In this document: positions 6,600 through 8,816 of the stretch, piece after piece | Layout of the letters: every line of letters starts with the position of its first letter | How positions within the stretch are numbered: position 1 is the stretch's first letter | Origin: an uncultured Clostridia bacterium | GTDB lineage: Bacteria; Bacillota; Clostridia; Oscillospirales; Ruminococcaceae | Reading direction: 5' to 3' | DNA: 8,816 nucleotides | NCBI GenBank assembly: GCA_945933905.1 | Contig: CAMEQX010000037.1 | Coordinates: 1 to 8,816 of the forward strand | Translations under genes and position numbers: made by a program | Notes under the pieces: generated by a model | Told to the model about the DNA's origin: nothing | Seen by the model: the letters and a program-made list of their open reading frames with translations, nothing else | Database searches by the model: none

Positions 6600-6992
6600 T
6601 CAAATCCACCATTCCGGCGTGAGTGCGCCTAAATTGACGATTTTTTCGTTATCATAATCCAGCATTATCTCGATTTCCCTGTAATTTTCGGGGTTAAGCT
6701 GAACCATAAGCTCGCGGCAGGCTCCGCAGGGCGCGCCGGTTTTCCCGTCAGGGAGTATGGCAAGCACCTTTTTTATCTCGCTTTCGCCGTTTGTGAGCAT
6801 ATTGAAAATCGCGTTTCGCTCGGCGCAAATTCCAAGCGTAGAACAAGTATCCACGCAAATTCCCGTGTAGATTTTCCCGTTCCCCGACAAAATCGCCGCC
6901 GAAACCTCGCCCGCCGTGACATAATCGGAGATTTTCCGCGCGTTTAAGACGGATTTCGCCGCGTCATACATTTCCTTCCAAACCTTTTCCAT
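6600..6992 (-). CDS. CDA-fold nucleoside deaminase, cytidine deaminase-like with divergent substrate site
   Basis: 130 residues, the size of tetrameric cytidine deaminases. Zinc and catalytic motifs are intact: CAE (C56, A57, E58) and PCGAC (P88, C89, C92). The segment before them is unusual. Canonical Cdd has NxE contacting the ribose (as in NVENASY), whereas here it is CVDTCSTLG (46-54), with Cys46 in place of Asn and Asp48 in place of Glu. Zinc-dependent deamination of a nucleoside-like base is likely, but cytidine need not be the substrate; calling it cdd is not justified. The ATG at 6992 has a GAGG site nine bases upstream, overlapping the 17-base gap after the permease gene. Its stop lies one base before the start of the deacylase gene. 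Blasticidin-S-deaminase-like activity is a conceivable alternative. Confidence 0.88.
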   Translation of the reverse strand: MEKVWKEMYDAAKSVLNARKISDYVTAGEVSAAILSGNGKIYTGICVDTCSTLGICAERNAIFNMLTNGESEIKKVLAILPDGKTGAPCGACRELMVQLNPENYREIEIMLDYDNEKIVNLGALTPEWWI

Positions 6993-7009
6993 TCCAACTA
7001 ACCTCGCTT

Positions 7010-8815
7010 TTATTCAACCGATTTCAGCGACTCAACCATACTGATTTTCCTCAGAACGCGCGACATCAGCAGGTTCACCAGAACCGAAAATGCCGCCGTA
7101 ACCAAAAATGCCCACAAGAACGAGAGCGGGTGAATTGTGCGCCCGAACATAACCTCGTCAATCTCCGCAGTTTCGATTACGAACATACAAAGCGCCGTGC
7201 CAAGCCCAAGTCCGACCGCGCCGCCTATCAGCGAAAGCACGATGTTTTCACGGAAAACATAAGCCGAAACCTCTTTGTCGTAAAATCCGAGAACCTTCAG
7301 CGTTGCGATTTCGCGAATTCGCTCGGTGATGTTGACGTTCGTTAAATTGTACAAAACAACCAGCGCAAGCGCGCCCGCCGATACAATCAGCACAATCGTC
7401 ACCAAGTCCATAATCGACATTACATCGTGAATTCTCGACATTGAAGACGCGTTGATGTTGACCGTCAGCACCTTGTCGGTTTTCAGCATAAACTCGCTGA
7501 ATTCCTCCGAGTCGCTGCCCTCACTTGAAATTCCGTTCTTGAAATACACTATGTTATATTTCGGGACAAAGCCGAAAATTTCCGCATAATCGGCTTCCGA
7601 GAGATACAGATAGTGGCTTGTGTAATGCTCGGTTATGCCCGCGATTTTAAGGCTCTTGTACTCGCCGTCCCTTATCTGAATTGAGATTTCATCGCCCGCT
7701 TTCGCCCCGAGAAGCTTTGCCGCTTTTTCGGTTATAATCGCGCCGTCCGTGAGCGAGAGCGGCTTTTTGGAAACGCGCTCTCTGAACACAATGAAATCGC
7801 CGATTTTCTCGGGCTCCTCCGCGCAGGTTATATAGCACTGCACGGCTTCATCGCCGAATTTTGTTTCATACTGCTTGACAAAAGCGCGTGTGTACTCGGT
7901 GTCGGGGTTGTACTCCTCGAGCGCAGAGTAGATATTCTCAACCTCGGACGGCTTCGCGTCGTCATTGTACGCGAGAAAACCGCTGTAGTTGTTTATTTCA
8001 AGATACTGCAAATCCACGATATCCGAAATCGAGTCCTTGAGCCCAAATCCCGTCAGCGAAAGCGCCGTACAGCCCGCAATTCCGATTACCGTCATAAACA
8101 TTCTGCGCTTGTAGCGGAAAAGGTTTCGTCCGCTCACCTTCGCGAAGAAGTTCATTCTGTTCCACAAAAACGTGATTTTTTCGAGGAAAACGCGCTTTCC
8201 CGCTTTTGGTGCTTTCGGCCGCATAAGCGAAGCGGGCGTTTCCCGAAGCGCTTTCCGACAGCTGAAAAATACCGTCAAAGCAATCGCCGCGGTCATTGTG
8301 CCTATCGAGAACAGCATATTTCCCGGCTCGTAGAGATAGGCGAAATCTCTGATTGTGTACATCATCGAATACGCGTACATTATGACCGTCGGGAACAAAA
8401 CGCACCCGCCGAACGCTCCGAGAGTTCCGCCGATAACCGCGCCCGAAACCGCGTAAATCATATAGTGCCGCATTATAGCGCCGTTTCCGTAGCCGAGCGC
8501 CTTGATTGTACCGATTTGCGTGCGCTGCTCCTCGACCATTCTCGACATTGTTGTAAGGCAGACAAGCCCCGCTACCAGCAAAAAGAACACGGGGAAAATC
8601 GCCGCGATTTTGTCGATACGCTCGGCGTTGCTTCCGTATTCCGAATAACCGACGTTGTCATCGCGCGTGAAAATATACCACTCGGCATTTCCCGCGCTCG
8701 AGATTTTTTCCTTCGCGTCGGCGATTTCCTTTTCAGCTTTCGCGATTTCTTCGTTATATTCGCGAACGCCGTCCTCATACTCAACGCGACCGTCCGCGAG
8801 CTTTTTCTTCGCGTC
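7010..8815 (-). CDS. FtsX/MacB-type ABC transporter permease (N-terminus beyond window)
   Basis: 601 C-terminal residues are visible; the frame stays open to the window's right edge, so the gene is 5'-partial. Visible residues 1 to about 45 are charged and Ala/Lys/Glu-rich (KKKLADGRVEYEDG and similar), typical of the extracellular coiled-coil stalk of large Gram-positive FtsX permeases. An FtsX domain follows with membrane segments at roughly 74-95, 118-140 and 167-186 and the RTQIGTIKALGY loop. A further segment at about 239-258 starts the second half, with an extracellular MacB-core-like domain (about 265-460) and a C-terminal FtsX domain with segments near 469-491, 524-546 and 564-583 and the REIATLKVLGF loop. 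Such permeases work with a separate ATPase, expected upstream off the window, in efflux or peptide sensing; the substrate is unknown. The Met at 8590 is internal (preceded by AAIFP) and is not the start. Confidence 0.93.
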   Translation of the reverse strand, partial: DAKKKLADGRVEYEDGVREYNEEIAKAEKEIADAKEKISSAGNAEWYIFTRDDNVGYSEYGSNAERIDKIAAIFPVFFLLVAGLVCLTTMSRMVEEQRTQIGTIKALGYGNGAIMRHYMIYAVSGAVIGGTLGAFGGCVLFPTVIMYAYSMMYTIRDFAYLYEPGNMLFSIGTMTAAIALTVFFSCRKALRETPASLMRPKAPKAGKRVFLEKITFLWNRMNFFAKVSGRNLFRYKRRMFMTVIGIAGCTALSLTGFGLKDSISDIVDLQYLEINNYSGFLAYNDDAKPSEVENIYSALEEYNPDTEYTRAFVKQYETKFGDEAVQCYITCAEEPEKIGDFIVFRERVSKKPLSLTDGAIITEKAAKLLGAKAGDEISIQIRDGEYKSLKIAGITEHYTSHYLYLSEADYAEIFGFVPKYNIVYFKNGISSEGSDSEEFSEFMLKTDKVLTVNINASSMSRIHDVMSIMDLVTIVLIVSAGALALVVLYNLTNVNITERIREIATLKVLGFYDKEVSAYVFRENIVLSLIGGAVGLGLGTALCMFVIETAEIDEVMFGRTIHPLSFLWAFLVTAAFSVLVNLLMSRVLRKISMVESLKSVE

Positions 8816-8816
8816 C

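Noticed and set aside
6600..6992. Naming the deaminase cdd
   Set aside because: Both ribose-contact residues of cytidine deaminase are replaced, so the substrate is uncertain.
8572..8784. Possible small basic protein (70 codons, minus strand)
   Set aside because: It overlaps the permease in another frame; the permease frame has coherent stalk and membrane sequence, this one only Arg/Lys/Ser-rich noise.

Overview
The window looks like the end of a metagenomic or draft contig from a Gram-positive anaerobe, probably class Clostridia (Oscillospirales-like gut or rumen lineage). That placement is inferred from the look of the proteins: a clostridial type of EAL protein, a two-domain DtxR-type regulator and a large FtsX permease with a long coiled-coil stalk. 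GC is moderate and Shine-Dalgarno sites are purine-rich. No marker gene was searched, so genus is not claimed. Bases 2-35 are not genomic: they match the Illumina TruSeq read-2 adapter, so the left end of the contig is uncleaned.

Left region (38-2263, + strand): one large cytoplasmic signalling protein with a GAF-like and a PAS-like sensory region, a degenerate GGDEF domain and an intact EAL domain. It is predicted to be a cyclic-di-GMP phosphodiesterase, and its 5' end is lost or masked by the adapter. A Rho-independent terminator follows (2278-2310).

Intergenic region (2264-2528): this lies between two convergent transcription units. It holds the terminator, about eight imperfect TTTTCAACA/TTTTCCACA nonamers on both strands (DnaA-box-like) and nested inverted repeats, including a perfect 12-bp palindrome.

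Right region (2529-8816, - strand): seven head-to-tail genes with 1-bp overlaps or gaps of 1-23 bp and no room for internal promoters outside coding sequence, so probably one transcript. In transcription order they are: an FtsX/MacB-type ABC permease (its N-terminus runs off the right edge), a CDA-fold nucleoside deaminase with altered ribose-contact residues, an M14/AstE-type zinc deacylase, a DtxR-type metalloregulator, an MBL-fold hydrolase of the COG1237 type with an Asp-to-Ala change in the HxHxDH motif, the ATPase YchF, and a membrane-anchored NERD-domain protein translationally coupled to ychF.

The best candidate for an undescribed system is the tightly packed block of three different metal-dependent hydrolases (deaminase, deacylase, MBL) with a DtxR-type regulator inside it. 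Whether they share a pathway cannot be told from one genome. No tRNA, rRNA, CRISPR array, insertion sequence or prophage signal was seen.
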